From Bacillus sp. USDA818B3_A (GTDB lineage: Bacteria > Bacillota > Bacilli > Bacillales > Cytobacillaceae): 64,000 nt of DNA. Positions within the stretch are counted from its first letter, which is position 1. The number at the start of each line of letters is the position of its first letter. Location: contig NZ_JAABNN010000005.1 of assembly GCF_009928415.1 (NCBI RefSeq), forward strand, positions 62,001-126,000, given 5' to 3'. Both the position numbers and the translations under genes were made by a program. This document shows, in pieces, positions 7,947 through 16,902 of the stretch. The notes under the pieces were generated by a model. The model worked only from the letters and a program-made list of their open reading frames with translations. It made no database searches and was not told where the DNA came from.

Positions 7947-8316
7947 TTGCAATCTTTCTCCCTTCCTTTAATGTCTGGTAAGGAGCAAGCATTTGTTCAA
8001 TTTTCTCATGGCTAACTTGTTTCATTTCGGCAATACTCTCGGTTGAGTAATTCCGGTTCGCTAAGTCAAGGACCTCACGGATCAAAACTTTTTCTTCTGA
8101 AGAAAGTTGAACGCCTGCTTCCTTCATAACGACTTCTAGATCAAGTTCAATGTTTCTAATTGAATCTTGAATCGCATTGATTTCCTTCATAGTTGAAATA
8201 TGAACCATATCAATTTGATTATGTTGTGCCTTAGTTTTTTTAGAAGTCCTCATAATTGAAATGACTAACAATATAATAGAAACCCCAAATAAACCGGCTA
8301 ATGTCCATAACATCAT
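7936..8316 (-). CDS. Small membrane-anchored protein with charged cytoplasmic tail
   Basis: The frame opens at 8358, but the ATG at 8316 (MMLWTLAGLFG) has GGAGGG exactly 8 bases upstream and starts the hydrophobic segment, giving 126 residues. One membrane segment (about residues 3-22) is followed by a soluble, helical, charged tail with coiled-coil-like character (TMKEINAIQDSIRNIELDLEVV) and a C-terminal segment rich in Glu and Lys. No family recognised. The stop overlaps the start of the MltG-like gene, so the two form an operon. A joint role at the cell envelope is a reasonable guess. Confidence 0.7.
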   Translation of the reverse strand: MMLWTLAGLFGVSIILLVISIMRTSKKTKAQHNQIDMVHISTMKEINAIQDSIRNIELDLEVVMKEAGVQLSSEEKVLIREVLDLANRNYSTESIAEMKQVSHEKIEQMLAPYQTLKEGRKIANEN

Positions 8317-8479
8317 TTTTAAAACCCTCCAATAGTTTATAACATCCATATTATACAACCAATCTAGTTTTTTTGCCCGCTTTTACTGCAAAATACAGCG
8401 AAAGTCGTAGAGATTTGGCAAATCGAGGCGAAATAGGTAAACAAAATATTATATTTTTTAATAGATTTACGGGGGCTAA

Positions 8480-8515
8480 ATATTAAAAGCGATGAGACAT
8501 AACGCTCATCGCTTA
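8480..8515 (-). terminator. Intrinsic terminator of the aldo/keto reductase
   Basis: Stem AAGCGATGAG / CTCATCGCTT with an 8-base loop, followed on the minus strand by TTTTAATATTT. It lies just past the stop of the gene at 8519. Confidence 0.85.
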
Positions 8516-8518
8516 AGA

Positions 8519-9448
8519 TTAAGAATGGAAAATTTGGTCAATCTCTTTTATTTCTGCATCCGTTAACTCGACTTCTAAGGTTTTCAGATTGTTTAGAACT
8601 TGATCCGCCCTTTTTGCTCCTGGAATAATTACATCAATTACTGGACGGGTCAAATACCAGGCGAGAACCACATGAGCCACCTCTGCCCCTTTTTCATTGG
8701 CAATTTGGCGAATGTGATCCACTTTATCTATGGCAGCTTCAAAGATTTCTTTTTTAAAGAATTTGCCGCGCTTTTCGTCGAGATTTGTATTTTTGTTGTA
8801 TTTCCCAGTTAATAAACCTGAAGCTAGCGGGAAATAAGGGATATAAGAAATGCTGTTAGCTGCGGCATAAGGGAACAATTCCTTTTCGGCATCCCGGTTT
8901 AATAAGTTATATTCCCCTTGATAGACATCCACATATCCATCTTTATTCGCTTCTTTTAACTGCTCAAAGGAAAAATTTGAAACCCCAATCGCCCGGATTT
9001 TCCCTTCATCCTTCAGTTGTTTTAATGCTCCAACCGCTTCATCTTTTGGTGTATCATTGTCAGGAAAATGGATATAGAAAAGATCTATGTAATCCGTCTG
9101 CAGCCTTCGTAAACTCTCTTCGACCGATTGTTTTAAAAAGGCTGGTGAATTATCGAGGACCATTTCGTTACCTGCAAATTTATGGGCTGCCTTAGTGGCA
9201 ATGACAATCTCCGAACGGTTACCGTGTTCTTTTACGACCTCTCCGATGATTTCTTCAGAGCGTTTAGGGCCATAAATAAATGCCGTGTCCAGAAAGTTAA
9301 TTCCGTTCGAAAGTCCAGTACGGACCAGCTCCCTGCCTGCTTCTTCATCAAGGTTTGGAAATAAATTATGTCCACCAACGGCATTTGTACCCAACCCAAT
9401 CGGATTAACATGTAAATCAGTTTTCCCTAGACGAACTTGTTTTGCCAT
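8519..9448 (-). CDS. Aldo/keto reductase, AKR11-like (YccK/IolS type)
   Basis: A 309-residue aldo/keto reductase distinct from the one at 577. It starts [20 protein letters not shown] and has [16 protein letters not shown] with the catalytic Asp and Tyr, VIATKAAHK with the catalytic Lys, YIHFPD with the His, IGVSNFS, and the cofactor loop [12 protein letters not shown] near the C terminus. This subgroup resembles B. subtilis YccK and IolS, NADP-dependent enzymes of unclear physiological substrate. GGAGATGATTGGAAA precedes the ATG. Transcribed alone. Family certain, subgroup from sequence memory. Confidence 0.88.
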   Translation of the reverse strand: MAKQVRLGKTDLHVNPIGLGTNAVGGHNLFPNLDEEAGRELVRTGLSNGINFLDTAFIYGPKRSEEIIGEVVKEHGNRSEIVIATKAAHKFAGNEMVLDNSPAFLKQSVEESLRRLQTDYIDLFYIHFPDNDTPKDEAVGALKQLKDEGKIRAIGVSNFSFEQLKEANKDGYVDVYQGEYNLLNRDAEKELFPYAAANSISYIPYFPLASGLLTGKYNKNTNLDEKRGKFFKKEIFEAAIDKVDHIRQIANEKGAEVAHVVLAWYLTRPVIDVIIPGAKRADQVLNNLKTLEVELTDAEIKEIDQIFHS

Positions 9449-9519
9449 TTTCCAATCATCTCCTTTTTTTCCTAGGATTATGATATCAGACTTTTAACGG
9501 TTAAACGAAATAATACGCC

Positions 9520-10140
9520 TTAAAAAATGACACGCTTTAATTCATCTGGCGTATAATGACCCTTTATGCCATCCTTAGTTTCAAAATAACGATAAATCTC
9601 ATCATTGGAGTAGTGATCTTTTAATCCCTCTATTATCGTTCTTAAGTAGGCATGGGAAGGCTTTTTGTATTCTACCTCATTTATATTCCATGGTGCCGTA
9701 AAGGTAAAGATCGGGTGACCTTTATCCTCTCCTAAATACATAATATTTCCGTACCACGCGTTGCGGCGGAATACTTTCGAACCGTTTTTAATGACATCAT
9801 TTAAATCGATATTAACAGGAATTCCGTTGTTTTCCTGTACCACTACATCAATAAATTGTTCTATCGTGATTAAGTATTTTTTACTGTATGTTTTACATTC
9901 AGGATCTTGGGTTATACCAATAAAACCCACCCCGCCTGATTCCCACTTTGCTGCTTCTTTTGCAAAGTAAAGAGGGTAATTCATTGTAAAAGTGGATGAA
10001 GCTATTGGAGGCGATGGGTCCTTACAACCTGTTTCAACCTTTGATGAACCTTTTGGTTTGCCTCCTTGGATATAGCATAAGAAACGATCGGTATTTATAT
10101 TTGAACCATAACTGGCATACCAAACATACTTGTCAGTCAT
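9520..10140 (-). CDS. Gamma-glutamylcyclotransferase-like fold protein
   Basis: About 206 residues from the ATG at 10140, which has GGGGTG six bases upstream; the frame also opens at a GTG at 10149. The N terminus VWYASYGSN is the phosphate-loop-like motif of the GGCT/AIG2 fold, followed by DRFLCYIQGG. The middle carries GGVGFIGIT and a conserved-looking acidic segment. The C-terminal 60 residues (HAYLRTIIEGLKDHY...) form an extra helical part also found in bacterial relatives. Cytoplasmic, no signal peptide. Canonical GGCTs release 5-oxoproline from gamma-glutamyl compounds; whether this one does is unknown. Confidence 0.7.
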   Translation of the reverse strand: MTDKYVWYASYGSNINTDRFLCYIQGGKPKGSSKVETGCKDPSPPIASSTFTMNYPLYFAKEAAKWESGGVGFIGITQDPECKTYSKKYLITIEQFIDVVVQENNGIPVNIDLNDVIKNGSKVFRRNAWYGNIMYLGEDKGHPIFTFTAPWNINEVEYKKPSHAYLRTIIEGLKDHYSNDEIYRYFETKDGIKGHYTPDELKRVIF

Positions 10141-10249
10141 ACAAAGCACCCCATTTTCAGCTTATTAAAAAAATAGACTTCGATATTAATTATGAATACT
10201 AGCAGAAAAGATAACACTATAGCTAATTAAATGATTACGGGAGGATAAC

Positions 10250-11830
10250 ATGAAACTTACGGATTTACTTGTTAAATGCTTAGAGAATGAAGGAGTGGAC
10301 TACATCTTTGGAATTGTAGGAACCGAGACGCTGGACCTCGTTGACTCTATATCGCAATCAAGCCAAATTAAGTATGTAAATGTGAGACACGAGCAAGGCG
10401 CCGCTTTTATGGCTGACGTATACGGCAGATTATCTCATAAAGCAGGTGTTTGTTTATCGACACTCGGCCCAGGGGCTGCCAATCTCGTTACAGGACTCGC
10501 TAGCGCAAAGCTTGACCATTCACCGGTAGTAGCACTCATTGGCCAGGCCGGGGTCGAACGCCAGCATAAGGAATCACATCAATATATCGATATTGTTAGT
10601 CTGCTAGAACCCGCAACAAAATGGAACACCCAAATCCAAGATCCCAATACGGTCTCTTCGGTTATCCGTAAGGCTTTCAGACTAGCCTCAATGGAGAAAC
10701 CAGGTTCAGTTGCCATTACCTTACCAGAAAACTATGCAGCGGAGCAAATAACCGACACCCCGCTGCCAATTGCCCAATTACCTAAAACCGCCCCACATCC
10801 AGAATCGTTTATAGCAGCAAAGGAACTTATTCACAAATACAAAAAACCTTTCATTTTATTCGGAAACGGCGTAGTTCGCGAGGGGGCTGCCGATGAGCTT
10901 GAGATTTTAATTAATACCCTGCAATGCCCTGCCGCAAATAGCTTTATGGCAAAAGGAGTACTGCCGAAAGATCACCCTCTTAACTTTTTTACTTTCGGAT
11001 TCAAAGAAAACGATGCGGTCCTGCCTGGTATAAATGAAGCAGACCTGTTAATTGCCGTTGGTTTCGATTTTGTTGAGCAGCTTCCAAATGCTTGGAATAA
11101 AAACAAACTCCCAATTTTGCATATTGATACTTTACCAGCGGAAGTGAATGAGTATTATCCTGTAGAGTGTGAATTGGTTGGAAACATTAAAAGGACGCTG
11201 CAGGCTCTAAACAATACCGAGTTACCTGCCAAATCATGGCTGCCTTCCGGTGACCTTCACGCTAATATAAAAACGGCCTATCAGATCAACCAACAACAAG
11301 AGGAGTCATTGACAATTGAGAATGTCCTCCACCTGATTGAAAAACATACATCAGAGAACACGATTGTCATTTCTGATGTTGGTGCCCATAAAGTGTCGGT
11401 TGCTAAAACCTATCAGCCTAAAAAGCCCAACCGATTAATCATCTCAAATGGACTTGCTACGATGGGAATTGCCATCCCTGGATCAGTCGGGGCAAAACTT
11501 GCCTGCCCTCATGACCCTGTTATTTGTATTACTGGAGACGGCGGCGCTCTCATGAATTTTGCCGAACTCGAGACCGCTAAACGCCTTGGCCTATCGTTTA
11601 CAATTATTGTCATCGATGATTCCATGTTAAAGCTAGAGGTGAAACAAATGAACAAAAAGTTCGGGGAGAGCTATGGCGCCACCTTCCAAAACCCTGACTT
11701 TGTCCAGTTTGCCGAAAGCTTTGGGGTGAAAGGAATACGCCCTAAAACCCTTGCGGAAATCGAAGCGATTCTAAAAGAACCACAACAAGAAATGGTTCTA
11801 ATCGACCTCGTTACACAAAATAACAAATAA
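10250..11830 (+). CDS. Thiamine-diphosphate-dependent acetolactate-synthase-like enzyme
   Basis: A 526-residue ThDP enzyme with the three-domain order of the acetohydroxyacid synthase/pyruvate oxidase superfamily. The PYR domain has the catalytic Glu48 in RHEQGAAFMAD and LGPGAANLVTG. The central domain covers about residues 185-310. The PP domain has GDGGALMNFAELETA and the metal ligands that bind ThDP and Mg. GGGAGG precedes the ATG. There is no small regulatory subunit (ilvN/ilvH) or alsD next to it, so it is neither a typical biosynthetic AHAS nor an alsSD operon. A related decarboxylase or lyase activity is possible. A hairpin lies 50 bases downstream. Confidence 0.82.
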   Translation: MKLTDLLVKCLENEGVDYIFGIVGTETLDLVDSISQSSQIKYVNVRHEQGAAFMADVYGRLSHKAGVCLSTLGPGAANLVTGLASAKLDHSPVVALIGQAGVERQHKESHQYIDIVSLLEPATKWNTQIQDPNTVSSVIRKAFRLASMEKPGSVAITLPENYAAEQITDTPLPIAQLPKTAPHPESFIAAKELIHKYKKPFILFGNGVVREGAADELEILINTLQCPAANSFMAKGVLPKDHPLNFFTFGFKENDAVLPGINEADLLIAVGFDFVEQLPNAWNKNKLPILHIDTLPAEVNEYYPVECELVGNIKRTLQALNNTELPAKSWLPSGDLHANIKTAYQINQQQEESLTIENVLHLIEKHTSENTIVISDVGAHKVSVAKTYQPKKPNRLIISNGLATMGIAIPGSVGAKLACPHDPVICITGDGGALMNFAELETAKRLGLSFTIIVIDDSMLKLEVKQMNKKFGESYGATFQNPDFVQFAESFGVKGIRPKTLAEIEAILKEPQQEMVLIDLVTQNNK

Positions 11831-11882
11831 ACCTTTGATTTGGATCCTTGCCGGGAGCGGCAGCCAGTTTCAGCGTGGCAGA

Positions 11883-11930
11883 AAAAGATTATGCCGGGGG
11901 TTAAAAGTGCTTACCAGGCATAATCTTTCC
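11883..11930 (+). terminator. Terminator-like hairpin after the ThDP enzyme
   Basis: A 12-bp stem AAAGATTATGCC / GGCATAATCTTT with a long loop, followed by a weak T tract. It lies about 50 bases downstream of the stop. The loop is long for a canonical terminator. Confidence 0.5.
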
Positions 11931-12061
11931 TGTCACATTCACAAGGAAAAACCTTCTCTTTATTTCCCCTTAAAATATATATAACCCTACAGTAGAAAGT
12001 GCCCTTTCATCTATAAATTTGTTCAAAGTACCAACATAAACAGCGTTGATAAATCATTAAT

Positions 12062-12074
12062 GGTGACAGGCACC
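12062..12074. repeat. Short interspersed motif GGTGACAGGCACC
   Basis: A 13-bp imperfect palindrome in the 470-base gap upstream of the ferredoxin oxidoreductase genes. The same word recurs in two other intergenic regions of this window (40347 and, with one change, 55018). The rest of this gap, from 11931 to the promoter at 12206, shows no gene or structure that I can support. Confidence 0.6.
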
Positions 12075-12205
12075 ATTGTTATATAACAAATTTAACTGTA
12101 CTATATCAATTTACTTAAAATAATGTAACTGTTACCTGCACTTTTCTTTCTAAAGTGAATATTGCTTTGTAAACAGCCATAATTATGAGTAAGTGTAAAA
12201 TTCTG

Positions 12206-12234
12206 TTGTAACCAATTTAGCATCCTGTTACAAT
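12206..12234 (+). promoter_or_regulatory. Sigma-A-type promoter of the 2-oxoacid:ferredoxin oxidoreductase operon
   Basis: TTGTAA (12206-12211), a 17-base spacer and TACAAT (12229-12234). This is a near-consensus vegetative promoter about 65 bases upstream of the TTG start. The leader between them is AT-rich with a small inverted repeat (AGAATTTATAGAAAATTTATAAAATTCT region) of uncertain meaning. Confidence 0.6.
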
Positions 12235-12299
12235 ATATCCATAGAATTTATAGAAAATTTATAAAATTCTAACTGTTAATGTGATTGGAGGAGTGCTTG

Positions 12300-13310
12300 T
12301 TGTCAAAATTACCAAAAGTGAATGAATCCGGTTTCTTTGAAATCCGTCTAGAATCCATTGGCGGTTTAGGAGCCAATTTGGCTGGAAAAATGCTATCTGA
12401 GGATGGAGTGGTTGGAAACGGACTCAATGGAGTCGGTTTTTCATCATATGGATCCGAGAAAAAAGGCTCTCCTGTTAAAGCACACATACGGTTTTGCCCC
12501 CCAGAAATAAACATACGCGACACCACACCAATAGAACGTCCACATGTTGTTGGCATTTTCCATGATGCCCTCTTCAAAACCATCGATTGCACCAGCGGGA
12601 TATACCCCGACAGCACGATCTTAGTTAATTCACAAAAATCTCCTGACGAACTTAAAAATGCAATGAAAATCGCTGGCGGTACAATCGCTATTATTGATGC
12701 CACAGGAATTGCCCTCGAAGAACAGACCAAAGCCAATACGGCTATGCTTGGGGCACTATACCGGGTGTTAACCTTTTTAGATCCAGAGTCGATGAGACAG
12801 ACTATTCGCCGTACCTTTGAAAAAAAATATCCACATTTAGTGGAACCCAATATTCGTACTTTTAACCGCGGGCTTCAGGAAGTCAAATTTCAAACCTATG
12901 AAGTGGATAAAACCGAACCGCTAAAGCCTTTTAAACGGGCTGAACCCCTCCTAGGCTATGAAACTCAGACGATCGGCGGTACGATTATTAATCCGGGAAA
13001 CAGCATTCTAAAGGATTTGAGTATCTCTCGTGCCGGGATGCTGCCGCATTTCCATGAAGAAAAATGTATCAATTGCGCTGCCTGCGATACGGCCTGCCCT
13101 GACTTTTGCTTTGTCTGGGAAGAAAAAGCGGATAAACGCGGGCGCCCGCAAATGTTTTTGAGGGGAATTGACTACCAATATTGCAAAGGCTGTTTGAAAT
13201 GCGTCCATGCCTGTCCTGTTGAGGCCTTAACCGATGAGCGTGAATACAATGACGGCTATGCAGATAAGAATCGGGTGCCCCACTTATTCGATCTAGCCAT
13301 TAGGAACTAA
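12300..13310 (+). CDS. 2-oxoacid:acceptor oxidoreductase, gamma domain fused to 2x[4Fe-4S] ferredoxin domain
   Basis: A 336-residue protein starting at TTG 12300, with GGAGGAG ideally spaced (12287-12293). Residues about 10-190 form the gamma domain (LESIGGLGANLAGKML, GLNGVGFSSYG). Residues 256-305 hold two CxxCxxCxxxCP-type clusters (CINCAACDTACP and CKGCLKCVHACP), so gamma and delta subunits are fused. It would shuttle electrons from the ThDP centre of the partner (next gene, 15 bases downstream) to ferredoxin or flavodoxin. Such enzymes oxidise pyruvate, 2-oxoglutarate or branched-chain 2-oxoacids with CoA; the substrate is not evident. Confidence 0.88.
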   Translation: MSKLPKVNESGFFEIRLESIGGLGANLAGKMLSEDGVVGNGLNGVGFSSYGSEKKGSPVKAHIRFCPPEINIRDTTPIERPHVVGIFHDALFKTIDCTSGIYPDSTILVNSQKSPDELKNAMKIAGGTIAIIDATGIALEEQTKANTAMLGALYRVLTFLDPESMRQTIRRTFEKKYPHLVEPNIRTFNRGLQEVKFQTYEVDKTEPLKPFKRAEPLLGYETQTIGGTIINPGNSILKDLSISRAGMLPHFHEEKCINCAACDTACPDFCFVWEEKADKRGRPQMFLRGIDYQYCKGCLKCVHACPVEALTDEREYNDGYADKNRVPHLFDLAIRN

Positions 13311-13325
13311 GGAAAGGGTGAGACT

Positions 13326-15638
13326 ATGTCCATCGAAATGAACCAAGAAAATATAACCGTTCCAAAAGGAACAATCGAACAGAGTATTGTATTTGAATCT
13401 GGTAACGAAATGGCAGCCTATGCAGCCCATCAAATAAATTATCATGTCATGGGATACTATCCTATCTCCCCTTCAACTGAAGTTGCCCAGTTCCTCGACG
13501 GGATGAAGGCGAAAGGTGAACATGATATCGTGTTGATTCCTGCTGACGGAGAACACGGTTCGGCTGGTATCTGTTACGGGGCGGCGACCGGCGGCGGACG
13601 TGTGTTTAACGCGACAAGTGCAAACGGTTTCTTGTATATGTTAGAGCAGCTCCCTGTTCAATCCGGAACCCGCTTTCCAATGGTACTTAATTTGGTTAAC
13701 CGTTCCGTATCGGGACCTTTAAATATTCATGGCGATCACTCTGATTTGTACTTTGCCTTAAACACGGGCTGGCCGATTTTAATGGCGCGCGATCCGCAAA
13801 TCGTCTATGATATGAACATTATTGCTATTAAACTAGCAGAAGACCCAGAGGTCAGATTGCCTGTTATTGTCTCATTTGACGGTTATTTTACCTCCCACCA
13901 AAAACGCCGGGTGCAGGTGATGAAACACCGCGCCGATGTACAAAAATTTATCGGGGAACCGCCTAGGAACTTCCCGCTTGCGTTGGACCGTGAAAATCCG
14001 GTGACAATCGGCCCATATATGAACGAACCTGATTATATAAATAACTGTTACCAGCAATCACAAGCGATGTATCAAGCCGAGCAGGTATACGAAAGAATTT
14101 CAAAAGAGTATGCGGAATTAACAGGCCGCGAATATCCTGTTCTGGATCTATACCGGATGGATGATGCAGAAGTAGCTGTCTTTATGTTGAATTCAGCGGC
14201 GGAGGTATGTAAAGATGCAGCCGATCGGATGCGTGCAAAGGGAATTAAAGCCGGAGTCATCTCTCCTAATATGATCCGCCCCTTCCCGCAGCAAAAACTT
14301 GCGGAAGCATTAAAAAATGTTAAAGCGGTTACAGTTGGCGACCGGGCAGACTCCTACGGTGCACATGGAGGAAACATGGCCCTTGAAGTAAGAGCCGCTC
14401 TGCAAACCGTCGGCAATAGCCACACCAAAGTGGTCAATCGTGTTTATGGATTGGGAGGAAAAGATTTCTATGCCGATGAGGCTGAATTGTTTTTCCAATT
14501 GGCAGCCGAAGCAGCGGAAAAAGGCTTCGTTGAAAAACCGTTCGATTATTTTGGCCACAATCCTGGTAAACCGGAATCTGTGCCTCAGCGCGTCTTAAAT
14601 CCGATGAAAAAAGAAGATTTAAATACCGGATTAATCACGGTCACTCCTGATGAGAAAACCGGAGAATTAAAGGTGAAAATCCCTCCGTTAAGAAGCTTAA
14701 CAAAAAAGCCGAAACGCTTGGCTTCTGGACACGGAGCATGTCCTGGATGCGGAATTTTCTCCGGATTAGAGTTATTTTTCAAAGGAATTGAAGGAGATAT
14801 TGTCGCGTTATTCCATACAGGATGTGCGATGGTGGTAACAACTGGTTTCCCTTACAGTTCTCACAAGGCAACCTATATTCATAATCTCTTCCAAAATGGC
14901 TCGGCGACATTATCCGGTCTTGTGGAAATGTTCCATGAACGGAAGCGCCGCGGGGAACTGGATGAACTAGGTCTCTCCGATGAGTTTACCTTTGTGATGG
15001 TAACCGGTGACGGAGGAATGGATATCGGAATGGGGCCTGCTATCGGGACGGCACTCCGTAATCATAAAATGATCATCCTTGAGTACGATAACGAAGGCTA
15101 TATGAATACAGGCAGCCAGTTATCCTATTCTACACCAATGGGCCATATGACAAGTACTTCGAGTGTTGGTAAATTCCAAAAGGGAAAACCATTTCATCAC
15201 AAAGATACCGCACAAATTATGGCAGCGACCCATATCCCTTATGTGTTTACGGGAACGGAAGCATTTGACCGGGATTTGTTAAAAAAGGCCGCCAAAGCTC
15301 AGTGGTATGCTAATAATGAAGGATTGGTGTATGGTAAAATTTTAATTACCTGTCCGTTGAACTGGAAGTCGAAGGATGAATTAGGCCAGTCGATTGTCGA
15401 AGCTGCGGTTAACTCCTGTTTCTTCCCTCTTTACGAGGTTGAACATGGAATTACGACCCTTACCTATGATCCTGAACAGAAAAACAAACGTTTACCTGTG
15501 ACTGATTGGCTGAAGATGATGGGAAAAACGAAGCATCTTTTACAGGAAGACAGCCAGGAATTATTGAAATTGTTTGATGAAGAGGTCGAGAGGCGCTGGA
15601 TGAGATTGAAGGCAAAGCATGAAAGTCCATATTTATAA
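13326..15638 (+). CDS. 2-oxoacid:acceptor oxidoreductase, fused alpha-beta subunit
   Basis: A 770-residue protein combining two chains that are often separate. The alpha part (about residues 20-400) has GYYPISPSTEVAQFL, PADGEHGSAGICYGAA and FNATSANG. The beta part (about 455-700) has HGACPGCGIFSG, a Cys motif like those that hold a proximal cluster, HTGCAMVV, and the ThDP motif GDGGMDIGMGP. With the preceding gamma-delta protein it makes a complete ThDP/Fe-S 2-oxoacid:ferredoxin oxidoreductase. AAAGGGTGAGACT precedes the ATG. The complex is cytoplasmic and normally oxygen-sensitive. No CoA-ligase or transport gene nearby hints at the substrate. Confidence 0.88.
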   Translation: MSIEMNQENITVPKGTIEQSIVFESGNEMAAYAAHQINYHVMGYYPISPSTEVAQFLDGMKAKGEHDIVLIPADGEHGSAGICYGAATGGGRVFNATSANGFLYMLEQLPVQSGTRFPMVLNLVNRSVSGPLNIHGDHSDLYFALNTGWPILMARDPQIVYDMNIIAIKLAEDPEVRLPVIVSFDGYFTSHQKRRVQVMKHRADVQKFIGEPPRNFPLALDRENPVTIGPYMNEPDYINNCYQQSQAMYQAEQVYERISKEYAELTGREYPVLDLYRMDDAEVAVFMLNSAAEVCKDAADRMRAKGIKAGVISPNMIRPFPQQKLAEALKNVKAVTVGDRADSYGAHGGNMALEVRAALQTVGNSHTKVVNRVYGLGGKDFYADEAELFFQLAAEAAEKGFVEKPFDYFGHNPGKPESVPQRVLNPMKKEDLNTGLITVTPDEKTGELKVKIPPLRSLTKKPKRLASGHGACPGCGIFSGLELFFKGIEGDIVALFHTGCAMVVTTGFPYSSHKATYIHNLFQNGSATLSGLVEMFHERKRRGELDELGLSDEFTFVMVTGDGGMDIGMGPAIGTALRNHKMIILEYDNEGYMNTGSQLSYSTPMGHMTSTSSVGKFQKGKPFHHKDTAQIMAATHIPYVFTGTEAFDRDLLKKAAKAQWYANNEGLVYGKILITCPLNWKSKDELGQSIVEAAVNSCFFPLYEVEHGITTLTYDPEQKNKRLPVTDWLKMMGKTKHLLQEDSQELLKLFDEEVERRWMRLKAKHESPYL

Positions 15639-15664
15639 GTAAGGATTGGCACAGAAAAGAAAAA

Positions 15665-15717
15665 GCGCCGATAAATCCTTGGAAAGTGCCGATAAAACTT
15701 CAGATAGTGCCGATAAA
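15665..15717. repeat. Three 21-bp repeats with core G(T/C)GCCGATAAA
   Basis: Copies begin at 15665, 15686 and 15707, a strict 21-bp period: GCGCCGATAAA, GTGCCGATAAA, GTGCCGATAAA. They lie between the stop of the oxidoreductase and the bidirectional terminator. Interspersed spacer bases vary. No coding potential. Confidence 0.8.
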
Positions 15718-15754
15718 TAATAAAAAACTCAATAAAGATTTATCTTCTTGCAGA

Positions 15755-15791
15755 AAAATCCCGCTATGAGCTCTCTCACAGCGGGATTCTT
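15755..15791. terminator. Bidirectional intrinsic terminator
   Basis: Stem AATCCCGCT / AGCGGGATT with a loop of about 14 bases, T runs on both strands. It separates the oxidoreductase operon from the convergent prs-like gene, whose stop codon is at 15793. Confidence 0.85.
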
Positions 15792-15792
15792 T

Positions 15793-16743
15793 TTATTCAA
15801 ATAACGGACTAACCGCTTTTTCATTATGAATACGTTCAATCGCCTCCACTAACAGCGGAGCAACAGATAAAGTAGTGAGTTTACTGATTCTCTGTTCTTC
15901 AGGTATTTCAATCGTATTCGTTACAACCAGTTCTTTAATTGGAGACGACTCAATTTTGCTAATGGCATCAGCAGAGAAAACAGGATGAGTACAGCAAGCA
16001 TAAATTTCTTTAGCTCCCCTTTCAGCTAACGCATCTGCAGCCATAGTAATCGTTCCGCCAGTATTGATTAAATCATCAATAATAATGGCATTTTTACCCT
16101 CAATATTCCCAATTACATTCATAATTTCTATTTCACCATTATCGCCTTGACGTTTATCAATTAGAGCAATCGGTGCATCTAAAATACTTGCTAATTTTCG
16201 AGCTCTAGTCACTGCTCCATTATGAGGAGCAACCACTACGACATCTGTTAATTCTTTTTTCTCAAAATAATTCCCAAGGATCGGGTTGCCAATCAAATGA
16301 TCGACCGGGATATCAAAAAAGCCTTGTACCTGCGGCGCGTGAAGGTCCATGGTAAGAACTCTGGTAGAACCCGTTCTTTCCAATAGTCTTGCGACTAATT
16401 TCGCAGTAATGGGCTCACGCGGTCTGGCTGTACGGTCCTGGCGGGCATAGCCATAGTACGGAATCACCACATTGATCATACCAGCAGAAGCTCTCTTCAA
16501 GGCGTCCACCATCACTAGCAGCTGCATTATATTGTCATTAATTGGCTGTGATGTGGATTGCACCACAAATACATCACTGCCGCGGACACTTTCCTCGATA
16601 TTGATTTGAATTTCACCATCACTAAATTGTTTGACAGAGCTTTTTCCTAATTCACAACCCAAAAGTTTGGCCATCTCTTCAGCAAGCTCACGGTTGGAAT
16701 TTAATGAAAACATCTTAAAGCTTTTCTTCAGTTGATATGTCAC
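15793..16743 (-). CDS. prs: Ribose-phosphate pyrophosphokinase, divergent paralogue
   Basis: A 316-residue PRPP synthetase with the family framework: [53 protein letters not shown] and CCTHPVFS. It would make PRPP from ribose 5-phosphate and ATP. Several normally invariant stretches are altered. The ribose-5-phosphate loop, usually ending in DTAGT, reads DDLINTGGT, and the usual SPDHGGVTRAR reads [11 protein letters not shown]. It is also not in the usual glmU-prs neighbourhood. I infer a second copy with changed kinetics or regulation. It stands alone between two terminators. Family certain; the paralogue status needs the rest of the genome. Confidence 0.85.
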   Translation of the reverse strand: MTYQLKKSFKMFSLNSNRELAEEMAKLLGCELGKSSVKQFSDGEIQINIEESVRGSDVFVVQSTSQPINDNIMQLLVMVDALKRASAGMINVVIPYYGYARQDRTARPREPITAKLVARLLERTGSTRVLTMDLHAPQVQGFFDIPVDHLIGNPILGNYFEKKELTDVVVVAPHNGAVTRARKLASILDAPIALIDKRQGDNGEIEIMNVIGNIEGKNAIIIDDLINTGGTITMAADALAERGAKEIYACCTHPVFSADAISKIESSPIKELVVTNTIEIPEEQRISKLTTLSVAPLLVEAIERIHNEKAVSPLFE

Positions 16744-16850
16744 CTTTGATCCCCCAAAATAGTTTATTCATTCATTATTAACGCTAGTCCATTATCCTAT
16801 TCTACATGAAGAGAAGGAATCAGGGTAGAATTTGCCCTTATTTTTTTTTC

Positions 16851-16890
16851 AAAAAAGAAACCCAATGAAGTGAATACCAACTCCATTGGG
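16851..16890 (-). terminator. Intrinsic terminator of the rhamnogalacturonan gene
   Basis: Minus-strand stem CCCAATG / CATTGGG with flanking partial pairing, then TTTCTTTTTT. Directly downstream of the stop at 16903. Confidence 0.8.
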
Positions 16891-16902
16891 CACCAATTAC
16901 GC

